In this document: one piece after another, positions 27,216 through 38,800 of the stretch
How positions within the stretch are numbered: position 1 is the stretch's first letter
Layout: each line of letters opens with the position of its first letter
Source: Triops longicaudatus
Lineage: Eukaryota > Arthropoda > Branchiopoda > Notostraca > Triopsidae
Assembly: GCA_022885665.1 (NCBI GenBank)
Contig: JAGQDJ010000016.1
Location: forward strand, 434,001-498,000
DNA: 64,000 nt
Direction: 5' to 3'
Notes under the pieces: model-generated
Databases searched by the model: none
Seen by the model: the letters and a program-made list of their open reading frames with translations, nothing else
What the model was told of the DNA's origin: nothing
Position numbers and translations under genes: made by a program

Positions 27216-27740
27216 TTATACCGTGGTGCAGTGTAGCTGGGGATAACCAAACTTCGCCCCAAGTCTCGACAAGTCTTTCGTATCTACTTCGCCTTCTGCG
27301 ACGTGACAAGCGCTTTTCACGTATACTGGGTATATCCTTGGCCCTTTTTTATTGAGTGTTTCCTTCCTAGGCTTGGTTGCTTGGGAGTTTCGTATACAAC
27401 GAAGCAGAAAAGGGGGTGTTGGAGGAGGGCGAGTGCGCTGTGGGGAAAAAAGGAATTGGTCGGCCCGGGAGAAAAAGCAAGTCTCCCCGGCGAGCCGTTT
27501 GTCTGTCCCGGCGTTGGCAGAGACGTAAAGCCCCCTCTTCCGCACAAGCAAAACAGCAATGGGTTTCCGAAGGCATGTTTCTCCTTCGTTGAGAGAAGAA
27601 AAAGAAAAAAAAAATGGATGTATAAAAAGTGGGAGGGGATAACACATGAGCCTGTCCTACTTTTCTTGTCCGTTTTTCTTCATTTTTCCCCATCTGCAGT
27701 ATTGGTATTATGTTGTATGCTTAAGTTATCCCGGAGCTGA
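27216..27740. other. GC-richer island open in many frames
   Basis: About 500 bp with overlapping open frames of 143 and 108 codons on the - strand and 145 codons on the + strand, with others beside them. None has recognisable homology, and the simultaneous openness argues against coding. It contains the imperfect inverted repeat CCGGGAGA...TCTCCCCGG at 27465-27490. A regulatory island or promoter of a non-coding transcript is possible in this bxd-like position. TGATTTATGA (27767-27776), an Exd/Hox-type composite site, lies just to the right. Confidence 0.3.
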
Positions 27741-28312
27741 AATGAAATATGAAAACCGAGAGCTGGTGATTTATGAGCAAGCTTGTAATATCATTCTTGC
27801 CCCCGCACACCAACCCCCATCGAGGAGGGTGAGCTGGGTTGGCCCGGATGGATCACAGAGCATTAGAAGCTGTTTGCAAGTCTGCATTTCAGGGAGGGAG
27901 GCAAGTTATGGATGCTGCTGTCTAATTTAGGCGACAGACGAAGAAAGTCAAAACTTTCATTTTATGTCAAGCCAAATGGCCAACGCCGTTCATCTGAATA
28001 AGGAGACTCATTAGCAAACCGGCGAGCTCATTTCGACCCGTAAAGGCATTCTTGGCGTACTTTGAGCCAGGAAACATGACCGTTATTGTTCTGCGTACAC
28101 GTTCAGCGTAAATTAACTGTATTTCCTACTTTCCTTGTCTACATGATAAATCTAAATATTTTACAATGAGATGTGCGTACGCCGATAGAGAAAAAAATTC
28201 CAGTCGATAGCGTTGTATTGATTCTATTTGAGTTTTAAAACAGGCTTTAAAGTATGTTTATAGTTTTAAATCTTAAAACATGCCACATCTTTTACTGTCA
28301 GCATACCAGCGT

Positions 28313-28912
28313 GTCCGTTAAATTGAAAGTCAATGACCATGTAGCTGCAGCGAAATTCCATTGTTAGTGTGAGCTCAACGCGAGTTTAGCTGAACGAACA
28401 TATTGTACATGTGACAAATGTATCTTTGCACTGATAACATTAGTAAGTCCGTTAAATCGATAACGCTGATTTTCTTATTTTTTCGAGTGTCAAATAAAAA
28501 TAGTACAACTGTTTTGGTTTGTGTAGTTGATTTTCAAACGCAAAAGAATTACATTTCGTTTGGTTCTTGACTCTAATAACCTTTACGTTTCAATTTAACG
28601 GACGTTTACTCTTAATGTAGGCGTTTTACATCAATGAGCTCATTTATCGAAGTCAATTTTGTCCTTATTGGATATTCGAGCAAGCAACTCTTGCTTTGAT
28701 GTGATCTTACACGAACTAAAATACCTTATTTTTTCTCGATTTAACGGACAGTGATGGTTAAAGGGAAATTTTATCCTGCAAATATAACTTATTCTGTACC
28801 CACTTACTGAATACAGGAAAACAGATACGATTTTTTGACAAATTATAAAGCGTAAGCTTCAATTTAGCGGATTTCGACTTGGCAAATTTCCAAGTCCGTT
28901 AAATCGAAACTG
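28313..28912. repeat. Cluster of six CCGTTAAATYGA motifs
   Basis: GTCCGTTAAATTGA or GTCCGTTAAATCGA occurs at 28313, 28447 and 28894 on the + strand. It occurs inverted as CAATTTAACGGAC (to 28603), TCGATTTAACGGAC (28736-28749) and CAATTTAGCGGAT (28860-28872). The last inverted and last direct copies flank a short inverted repeat GACTTGG/CCAAGTC. The right edge reads as a CAG-ended terminus (reverse complement CAGTTTCGATTTAACGGAC). I interpret this as nested copies of another small DNA-transposon family related in style to the CAGTAGAATC MITEs. Confidence 0.6.
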
Positions 28913-31814
28913 TGCCTTAAGTCTCGTTAACAAGCACGGCCTACGGTAAGAATTTTATGAAGTTGGTAAAACTTTTAAGGCCAAAGGTTTTTTTATGTGG
29001 CCGTTAGGACTCGTGCGCCACTTCCTATGGCCCCGCCCCCAAATTTGGTATACACTACCCAGGGTTGCGAGAGTTGTCTCGATGACTCCATTGACTCGCA
29101 TGTCCCGATGCTATTGATCTTGCTGATGGGGATGGATGATCAGCTTAAAACTCAACCTAGCCAAGAACCTGCGTACGATTCGTGCACAACAGTTTCCCCA
29201 AACTCCACCCATTTCTCAAATCCTGGGCAAAAAAAAGATCTCATCCTATTTTTTTCGTTCAAAACTCAAGCCATGTTCATTGATATCAGTGTTTAAGACG
29301 AAACTGGGCCACACCCTTTAAAAGGGTGGGAACTGAAAGAAAACTCCCTTGACGCTGTACAACCTCGCAAATCCGCACATTGACATTCCACCCAAATCAA
29401 TGCATGAGCTTTATACTTAAGCACACCAGAAGTAAATAAAAAAGCGCCTACACACGTTGCGTTTTTTCTTTGTTGCTTCCACAGGGTTTGGGTGAGGGTT
29501 AAGGGGTCGGTGAAGGCAAAAAGTCATCGGGTGAAAGTCTGAAGCCTATTGTGCATGCGAAAGGGTGCTTTGGTATTCAATGTGCTGACTTTATCCGAAC
29601 CTCGTGTGTAGAATGCTTAGATACCAAGTTTGTTGCACGCCGAGGCACATAAATTTCTTTTGGACCAGGCGCACTACTCAACCTAGTCTTTTTCTCTTCC
29701 GTGCCTCTTTTTCGGAATGTTCGCCTCGTACATGCTTTTTCTGAGAGGTTTTAACCTTTTACCCCTATGTGAACGCGGTGTAAGAAGAGTCAGACCGAAA
29801 CTGTGTGCGATTTTTCGAGATTGTGACGTATCTATCACACAAGCTGTGGTTGACGAAATTTTGTAATTTTTTTTTAGAATTTTTCTTCTTGACTTTGTTA
29901 GTGTGTATCAATTGACTTGACCATATTTTAAATGAAAAAGGATTCAGTTGTTGATGAGTGAAAAGAGATGGCAAAAAAAAAGAGTAAATTAAGCCATAAC
30001 ACTCGTAGTCCTGTTCATATTCGAGCTTCTTTACATTCTTAAGGCTCCTACTAGGTTTTTAGTCTTGTCTGTCGTTAGTGTTATCAACTTTGAGAAGGGT
30101 TTTGCTTTCTGAGCTGAGTTTAATGCGCTTTTTCACCACATTTCGCGATTTTTTCCTGGACGCGACGCGCTCCACTCCAAAAACCCGTAAGCTATAACAC
30201 AGGAAAAGGGTCCGAGTTTAATGGTTAATTTTGAACATCGAATTTGCGTGGAAATCGAAGGTTGTGAACGTGTTTTGATAAGAGTCATATAAATCTGGCC
30301 TTCATATCGCATTTCTAATAAAAAAAAGCTGAACTGTTGACTGTCACAGTTATCTTTTGGTAGAGAAAACTCACACCATAAAAGTGCCAAAAAGTCTCCT
30401 AACTTCGGTTCCTTGTTGCCGCGAAAGATCTCAAAAGGAAAACTTCACTTTGGTATCTAGAGAAAGTTATTCATCGCTGAATCCGAAGACACGTTGTTGG
30501 TTGCGTTGCATTGTTAGGGAGTAGACATAAGGTTTCCTCCTAGAATTTTCTAAAGTTCAACCATGTTTTCAGAAAAACTCCAGTTGACGGTATTTACTTA
30601 TAAGGCTGCGTAAATTAATTTATTTTCAAGGTTGGTGGTATCAATTTACATTTAAATTGAACCTTCTCGAAAATTTCAAAGGCATGTCTTGATCAACGAA
30701 CCTTAAAGTTCAAAGAGCTTGTGTAATGGTTGTTATTTCGTGAATAAAGTCAAAAAGTCGGTAACTGAAGCTTGGTTTCGTGCTCTTTTCTAATAAAAGC
30801 ACACTTCTTGGCGTAAAGTAACGCTACTTAGGACAAAGTATGTTTTACTGTAACAGACTGCCGAGTTTTGATGGAGGGTTAAAAAAGCTGGGAGGAAAAT
30901 ATATGGCTACCTCTGGCGGGTTTATCGATCCTGCAAATGGCCTTGCGAGGTTTCTTTCCGTTTTGTCCCGTCAAACTATTTATTGGCTACATTAGAAGCA
31001 AACTGAGAAATCCAACCTGAGGGTTAAAAAGACCTGTTTTCTGTTCAGAAATGCGTCATGTGTGGAACTCGTCCGATCACGTATACTCCGTACACATCAG
31101 ACTTGACACACCCAAAAGTTTCCAAGTTGTTGGAACCCCTAATTCCCATTCCGGGTCTGGAAAGTTTTGAGACTTTAAACAGTTGAGGGAATATTATCAA
31201 GAGAGTGCTGTCTGATGCGAAGTTGCGTTTGTAGCACCCAGGTTGTAAAGGCTTTTTCAAGTGGGGGCCCTTTTTTCGTGGCCCATTACGAGGACAATGC
31301 CGGGAGTCTGTTAAGATGCTGCTCAAAGATAGACTCAATTCGGCACATACTAAAGTTTTATATTCAGGGCGATTTTACCCTTTTTCCGGGGGATCTCTTT
31401 CGTCCGTATCCCGAAAGGAACTTTTGGGCAATGATTTACGACTCTACCTTGGAAAAAAAGAGATTATCCCAAATTGAGCGATTAAACCAAAACCCAACGG
31501 AACACCGAAGCGTGTCGTTGTATTATCCAAGTCCTCAAGGTAAAACGGCAAGTTTTATGACCGGTTAGGTAGTGCAGTACGCTGTAACCAAAGGCAAAAA
31601 AATAAGCAATAAATCAATGAATCAATAAAATCAAAAACGTCATAAATAAAGTTTAAACAAATCCAAGACAACACAACTATTCTAATCTCACGTTCCTACG
31701 TGTGCTTACATTCAGTACACACAAAAATCGAAAATGAAATAAATAAATAAAAAGTACTGTCATAAATAAAAGGACATAAATAAGACGAAGCATACAGTCC
31801 GATTGTATCTGTGC
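28913..31814. other. Intergenic DNA
   Basis: About 2.9 kb without a recognisable gene. It contains TGATTTACGAC at 31432-31442, matching the Exd/posterior-Hox composite site type, and the short palindrome CACCCTTTAAAAGGGTG at 29312-29328. No repeat family member was noticed. The open frames of 60-117 codons have no recognised similarity. Confidence 0.45.
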
Positions 31815-31890
31815 CGCACTGGGCAACAATGAATGTTCCCATAGCCAAAGGCTTACCGCGTGGTTACTTAATATTGGCAAGAATTCAGTA
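31815..31890. repeat. GGCAACAATGAA repeat copy
   Basis: CACTGGGCAACAATGAATG starts this unit. It continues with sequence that resembles the copies at 32.23 and 35.76 kb, including a TGGTTA-like word and a degenerate second GGCAAGAATT unit about 50 bp on. See the separate finding for the family argument. Confidence 0.5.
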
Positions 31891-32229
31891 TTTTTACATG
31901 CTTTCATAGTCACAAAGAACTTTGTTCCATAACGCTCTTTATGGAAGGGTAATATTTAGAGACTCGGCTCAGTTGTAACACGACGCAAAGTTTAAGAAAT
32001 CGTAACTTTTTGACAGGAGGTTTCTCGAGGCAGAAAAAAGCATGGTCATACCAGATAACGCTAAGCAAGCGTACAAAATTTGCGTGCGGAATAAGCGAAA
32101 ATTAGTCGAGAAGTATTAGAGTACTAAAAAATCCTTTTTTAGCACTCTGTATGCAATTGAACAACATACTAAAAGCTACAACATCATAGTTCCGCTGTAA
32201 TTTTACAGGAGACCTAAGCGTACGTCATT

Positions 32230-32325
32230 TGTACCGGGCAATAATGAATGTTTCCACTGCCAATGGCTTGCTTGTGTTTGTGGAATATTCTTGAAAAATG
32301 GCGCTGGGCAACAATGAAATTGCCC
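32230..32325. repeat. Paired GGCAACAATGAA repeat copy
   Basis: Two direct units, GGGCAATAATGAATG (32236-32250) and GGGCAACAATGAAAT (32306-32320), lie 70 bp apart. The intervening TGTGGAATATTC resembles TATGGAGTATTC of the 35.76-kb copy. The paired layout at nearly the same spacing in another copy supports a real repeat family. Alternatively, each unit contains AACAATG, a SoxB-type binding word. Confidence 0.6.
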
Positions 32326-35303
32326 TTCGCGAAGAATACCAGGTTGCAGAACAGTCGTGAACGACTTGCGTGGGGTGCTGGTCACGATTAGTGCTGTGTA
32401 ATTATCCAAAAACCGTTTTAGTTAGGATCAGTTATGTTCACGAATACTTTACACTCCGCTTATTCAGAACGTATTTTTACATTTCCAAGAAAATGTACCT
32501 TGTCAGATCGTCACGTAGTCAATACAAGTGTAACATGTAATTAAAATTTAAATTGCAATTTCCTCTTGCAAATCCGTTTCGAAACGTGGAACACCTTGGG
32601 ACCAATTTCGTGACGCAGTATCGAGTTTTCGGGGCGATAATGACGCGCACAACATTTCCTGCTGTGTGTACTGTCACACCATAGACTGGTTAAGACTGGC
32701 CATTGTGGCATTGCGGCAAATGCCGCGTGAGCCGGGGCCGAAAATGCCTTTTTGCACCGGAGCTTTCTTAGCTCCAATAATACTAAAAGGGTTTAGTGGA
32801 GCTAGTCTAAGAATTTCCGCATGGGCCGCTGGCAAGCCAGTCCGCCCGTGTCACAAAATAGCTCTCGTTATGCGCTATCGATTATGCCTAGCGCAACATA
32901 GTTCCTTATATACCTCGCAAGTGTTGAAACCTTAATTAACTAGATATTCTCACTCGTCATCAAGTCTTTCATTTCGATTGAGGTACAGAGTGTAGGAAAA
33001 GAGAAGCCATTGTTCCAATTTATATAGTTTCCTCGTAGCTTTTCTCTCTACATTTTTTGGGTGGGGAGCATTCCTTGACAAAGTGGAGACATGCTGCACT
33101 CAACTTTTCTTTCTTTTGCCGGCTCTTTCATTTACTCAGATGGTAGCCAGCAACCAAAAAGACACACAAGACTCCGAGTAAAGATAATTTTATCTTTTTT
33201 GGCCTTCTTCTTAGTTTTTTTTTTCCTAAGGATCTCTTGTCTTAAGACGCCACAGCCCCCATGACTGCCTTTTGCTTCCAAGATAGATACAGATTTTTTC
33301 CCAGTCTCTAAGCTCGCCATTATCAGTTTTCTTTCTTTTTGTTTACCGAAAAATCATAATTTTTTCTTGGCGTCTTTCCCTTCCTTAAAATGTTGAGACA
33401 TGTGGATATGTGTGGGCCCTGTAATGGTAGGCATGTCATAGCGCTAGATAGGCCTCTACTTTTTCTTCTTCGGGGGGTAAAAGCGAAGGTTCATGCTTCA
33501 TGAGCCCGGAAACCCATTGTTATCGAACTTCTACAGCTCCAAGCCAGTCCCTATAAAGCTTTCTTGCCGAAAACCGGCCAAGCAAAAGTGTCCGACGCAG
33601 TTGTGTGGAATTTCCCTTTCCTCTCTTTTATTTTTTGGTCTTTTTCTCTCTCCCACCAAAGTTTGTCCTCTTTTTTAATATTAAAGAAATCTTCACGTCT
33701 TTGTCCAAGGAGATGTTGAGCCTATAAGAAGATAGTTATGATATAAAACCGCCATGTCTTTTCTTATTGTGTGTCCTTGTCAGTGTTGGCTGGGCGACCC
33801 TCCCGATTCCTTGATAGGAAGCCCGCCTACAGAACACATGAAATATGAAAAACAAAAGCCGGATTTCGGAATTGGCAGCGTGGAATAAAAAGAGAAAAGT
33901 GTCTTTTCTCGTCTTATTTATTTCTTGGAATCTTTTTGTGTTCCCATTTACGGCTCAAAGTCAGCACCCTGTTGGTGGAAAATCGAACCAAGCTATCTTA
34001 TTGTGCACGCTTGGAGTGTCTTCTTTGCATCTCGTTCAAGCTTCTTGTGGGTACAGAGAGTCCTATGTTATGTGTCTAATGTAAGTTGCGGGGCCGTTTT
34101 TAAAGCGTTGAAGAGTCGCGTTGGAACGCAGCCAGGATAACCAACGGCGATTGGTGTAGCTGCAGTAGCGCTATAGGGAACCAGCAGACGTCCGAGGGAA
34201 GAGAATAGAGACACAAAAGCGAGTTCGTTAGGTTAGTCTATAATTTAGCGTTTAAATAACCCCCAAAGAGGGATGGGGTTATTTGAAAAAAATGAGGGGC
34301 AATCCCAAGGAGAAAAGTGGTTGGAAAAAAAGAGAGACGAAGAGGGAACTTGTACTACAGTATATAACATTTATATCCGAAGGTGTGGGAACATTGGTCT
34401 ACGTTCTAGATGTTGCTGAAGACCAAAGATAATTATACCTAAGTCAGGGACTTTTGGGGTTGGTGTATACACGCACACGACGTGCTTTGGGGACGCATAG
34501 TATAGCAAGAAGCACAGAAGGAAGGAATTAAGAAAAAAAGATGGAGTACGTGTACAAGCTAAGGGCCCACTACAGTCAAATTGCGCTGCAGAGAGAGGTG
34601 TATGTTGGAAACCCCTAGCATGCAAGCTCACGTTTTTGACCGCCATTTCGTGCGCCGATTTGCTGGTTGCTACACATCAGGGGCCGCTAAGAGAGCTTAA
34701 AGCGATTTAAACGGTGTAGAATAACGACAAAGAAAAGAAAGAAAAAGACAGAAATAATGTGTGGGAAAAGCTGGGTACTAAAAATCGAAAACCTTGATTA
34801 TGAAATTTAAGCGAGCTCACTTTCGGGTAAAGTGGGGTTTTCTTAGCCAGGGACACATTTGAGCTGAAGGAAAAAAAGATGGCGTCCTCAGCTTCGTGGT
34901 TCCCGGATGCCAACTGGTGGAGCAAGGCGGGAGAAAAAGCAGACTCTTTCTTGCTGGCTATAGTCAGTGATTTATTGGCAGTAATTTTTTTAGAGCTTTA
35001 TTCGCTAACGTTGTCTTCGCCGGGATGGAAGCAATTCTTCTTAGTCGGGAGAGATTTTTGTAGCATTTTCGTAACGACATTTTCTTCGGTGTTATCCGAG
35101 GTTTGGTTTGAGAAAAAAGAGAATGAAAATGGTGCTTTGGCGAAAGCTTGGACAAGAAACGGGAGCGAATTGTTCCGAAAGTACACACAAGCTTCCATTG
35201 ACGAGAAAAGCATCGTACCCTTTGCAGAAACGCTCAACAATTTGGGCATTGTTATTCAGTATAATTCGAAGTTAAATGCAACTGTTGTAAAGTCAAGCTT
35301 ACA
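32326..35303. other. Intergenic DNA
   Basis: About 3 kb without a recognised gene. The longest single frame is 34879-35322 on the + strand (147 codons), starting ATGGCGTCC, with Trp and hydrophobic residues but no known domain; its stop codon lies in the MITE that begins at 35304. I regard it as unproven. AAAGCGATTTAA at 34699-34710 matches half of the hairpin in the abd-A intron. Confidence 0.4.
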
Positions 35304-35395
35304 CAGTAGAATTTTGTTATAAAGAACCTTTTTTCTAACGCAGTGTCAGTCATAGTGAATGGATTTGAAGGTCCCCGTTAAATGCAATAAAACTG
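35304..35395. mobile_element. Short pogo/Tigger-like MITE
   Basis: The left end CAGTAGAATTTTGTTATAAA is at 35304-35323 and continues to GAAC at 35327. The right side near 35370-35395 reverse-complements to CAGTTTTATTGCATTTAACG, an imperfect partner. About 92 bp, non-coding. Confidence 0.5.
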
Positions 35396-35759
35396 GCAAA
35401 AGTATTCAGTTTAAATCTTAACTTCCATGTTCGTATTAATTCAGTGTCTTCAGGAGAAATTGGTCTAAACAGCCAAAATTCGTGGGACTTTTTTGTTATC
35501 GTGACATTAGATCTTCGTGTAGTAGACGTTAATTGCACGGCAATTGTCTTTCCGTTAAAGTATCTCATTCGTAAGCTTCAAATTGGACCTCTCAGTTTCA
35601 GTTGTTTCATATCTCGATTTTAATCACGAATTAGTACCGAATTAGACAATGTTGTCTGCAGACAATGTTGAATTTCAGCAATTCTCTATAATACGTACAA
35701 TAATTTTGCGTTTATATAGATTTAAAAAATCACTTAAAGCAAATCAGTCCCATTCCAGA

Positions 35760-35855
35760 CACACTGGGCAGCAATGAAAGTTTGTATGGCAAGTCGTACA
35801 ACTGGTTATGGAGTATTCGCAAAAGAATCCTATCGCTGAGTAACAATGAAATCCC
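35760..35855. repeat. Paired GGCAACAATGAA repeat copy
   Basis: The units GGGCAGCAATGAAAG (35766-35780) and GAGTAACAATGAAAT (35838-35852) are 72 bp apart, almost the same spacing as the 32.23-kb copy, with a shared GGAGTATTC/GGAATATTC core between them. Confidence 0.6.
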
Positions 35856-38800
35856 ATCACAGGAGTTGTGTATTTTACGCATTACAAGCGTCGATGTGTA
35901 GTAAACATTGTACGATTCGTTTAGACCGCTTTATGTACGATTATTTTGTTTTACTTTATTAACGAGTACTCTGCAGTAAATGTATATTAATTCACTCAAT
36001 GAGAATAAGAGCGTTTAGGCCGTTTTGTTTCAGTTTGCGTTGCAAAAACAGAACGTTTTCCCAGGCATCGTTAGCTGAGCCTTGAATACAGTTTTTAATG
36101 TTCGTTAGCTGAAACAATCGTAATCCGAGGCCTCTATTACAGGCTGTGGAAGTCCTTATCTACCCCGTCTGTAGGGTTGACTGCGATTTTGCTTATCTTT
36201 TTCTGTTGGGTTGTGACTCTCGGGTCTCCAAATGCTCGGGAGAGCTGTGTATGGCTGAGAGCACGACAAGATTGGGGGCTTTTTCAAGAAACGGGGGAGC
36301 ATATTTTAAAAGCGGGGTGTATTGGTCCTCTCTCTTCCTTTCAGTTCCTCTCTCTTTCTCTCTCTTACTCAGTTTCCACTCTTTCCAGTATGCAAGTCTC
36401 TTTTGGGTGTCTAAGCTGGGATGTATATACCCCTAGCTGTAGCAGTTGTCTTCATAAATCTAGCACGTGATTTTCCAGATGAAAAGACCCGGGCTTGGAT
36501 TTCCGAGACCCCGCAAGATTTCGAGTTCTGAAACCATCCTCTCCGTCTCTTTCGCATCTTCCGTCTCTTTCGCTGCCTTGAGTTACGTTTGGTTGGGTGT
36601 AAGAACCCTTATCGTTCAACGTTGATTAGCATGGGCGAGTAATCAGAACAAAGTTTTCTTTAGGCAGAAGGAGGAGTCCGGAATTGATGACTGTATCTTC
36701 TGAAGAAATTTTTTTTTCTTTTTTTTTTTAGAAGTCTTTGGGTTTTAGACTGCAGGTATAATATAGCATGTGTGTTCGCAGCGGGATTTGCTGTAGCGTG
36801 ATTACCTCCTCTTCTATATGGATGCAAAACGGGTACCGATTCCAAAGGGGGGAGTTTCAGAAACCCCAGTGCCTTATCACACATAATTACCTGCTGTTGC
36901 TCATCGCACTACGCGGAGATTCTCTCGTCTGCCTTCATCAAGCCGCTCATTTTGCGGTACCAATTTCCCGGGAGAATTTCCTCGCCCGCAAAGTCTGGTC
37001 TCAGCCGCGTATTTATCACTTGTAAGAAGACGAACGCTTATTGCTGCGGTTTTAAAGCCGCTTTACAAGGACTTTAAAAGTGTCAAACGGACAAGTTGTG
37101 AAAGGCGGGGAAAAAAGCCAAAGTTTTATGGACAGAGAGGAAAAAAAGGGGTGAAAAATCCGTATTGGGGGTGAGTTTGTTCCGCGTTCCCGCCATTTTT
37201 TGGCATAGAAGCGACCAGCTGGTGTGTCGGAGGTAAAAGTAAAATTGGCTTCCCCTCCCGAAAACCACTGAATGGCCTCGTAATTTTATGCAAGTGCACA
37301 TAAACATCATTGCAAAGTGGGCATCAAGCGCTCATAATCTTTCATGTTTTCCTCAGCAGTTGTGTGTATGCGTGTTAGAACAGCGAGAAAGAATGGGTCG
37401 AGAGAAGGGCCAAGATCTTGTGTGCATTCGGGCTATTTCCTTTTTTTATTTTGGGAATCCTGTGTGTGTGGGTGCAAGTTCTTGTTGTCGCCCGTTGATT
37501 CATGCCGCCATTACATAAACTTTCACACCTCGCTGTACAGCCCCCCACGTGGCATGAAACTAATTTTAATTGTCAATGCGGCGGTGCTAAAGTTAGAGTG
37601 AGCTATAATGGTCGTCATATCTGTCCAGAAAGGTTATAAAGGATCCGGGGAGGTCACTCCCACTTGTATACGCGATAAGAATGCAGCAACAGCAGCCGCA
37701 TCAGTACTAGTAGCACGGCAGTTGAGTAGAAAGCCGTAGTAGTAAGTGGTAGTAGTATGTTCTTGCCCCATCCATACGTCCAGTTGCTCGACCACTCCAT
37801 AATCGTAACTTAGGGACCATAGCCCGAGTCTAGATTGTTGTCTTTTCATTAAGTCGCTTTATTGCCCGTTTTCTCGTCTTTCACTGTCAGGGAAACGCAG
37901 TAAACGAATGGCAACTTTTTAACCATTCAGGGAACGTCTTTTGCTTCTATATAAATTGCTTCTTCGCATTCTTGTGTATTTTTAAAAATTAAAGAAAAAT
38001 CTGCCTTCCACATTGCTCCAAATCTGATGCACAAGGTAAAAAAATGGAGATGTTGTGGGAAGATGAGTGTGAAAATTCATGGAGAAACTTTGGGGAGTAA
38101 AAATAAAGCCAGAGAGAGTAGGCCAAGCTGCAAATCTGACTTGGTTATATGCTTTTCGCCAGCTCGTCATTGCTATCAGATGGGACGCTCGTATTTCAAG
38201 CGAGCGAGGGAAAAAGGGAACAAAAAGTCCGACGCCTGGCGGAGTTAAGAACTTGTTTAAAAAGCTTAAGAATTGAGGTATTTTTTCCCCAGCGTTTTCT
38301 TTTAAGTTTGCAAGCGTGCCCCAGCGTCGGGTAAACATGGTCTTAAATTCAGAACGGGCGTCAGCTGCTTATATCTCGCCCTTTCCAACCCTTTTCAATA
38401 TATGCTTGCACGCAAGGCACGGCTGCCATTTTTTTCATTAGACTACTTTCACCCCCTTTCTTTTTCGGTTAAAAGTTCCACCAAGTAAACGTCATTTAGC
38501 TTTTTAGGAAATGTTCTTATTTTCCGGGCTGAAAGACGCCCAGCAGCAGGATTGACGCCCAAGACGCCCCTTTTAGCTTAATGGAAGGAATGCGTTTCTA
38601 TTCACCAAATTACTCGCGACATTTCACTTTGCCGATGGTAGTTAACATTGGTGAGTCCTGACTCGGTTTTTTCGTAACCTTGGCCGACTATTTTTCGTTC
38701 AAAACACGGATCTTGATTGGACAGTCATGCAACGGAACAATCAGTGGGTATTTTTTGGTAATAACCGCACCCTAGCTGTAGCTGTTGACGAACTCTTTCA

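Noticed and set aside
27319..27340. Match to the mir-iab-4 5p arm (starts ACGTATACTG, 17 of 22 by memory)
   Set aside because: Downstream sequence has only a six-base GTATAC partner and no convincing hairpin. iab-4 is normally found between abd-A and Abd-B, not in this interval.
21411..27496. Shared AGTCTCCCCGG-containing 20-mers at 21411 and 27477
   Set aside because: 18 of 20 matches between two places is within chance expectation for all pairs in the window.
27216..27740. Overlapping 143-, 145- and 108-codon frames
   Set aside because: They overlap on both strands within one GC-richer block and have no known similarity. This is compositional openness, not coding.
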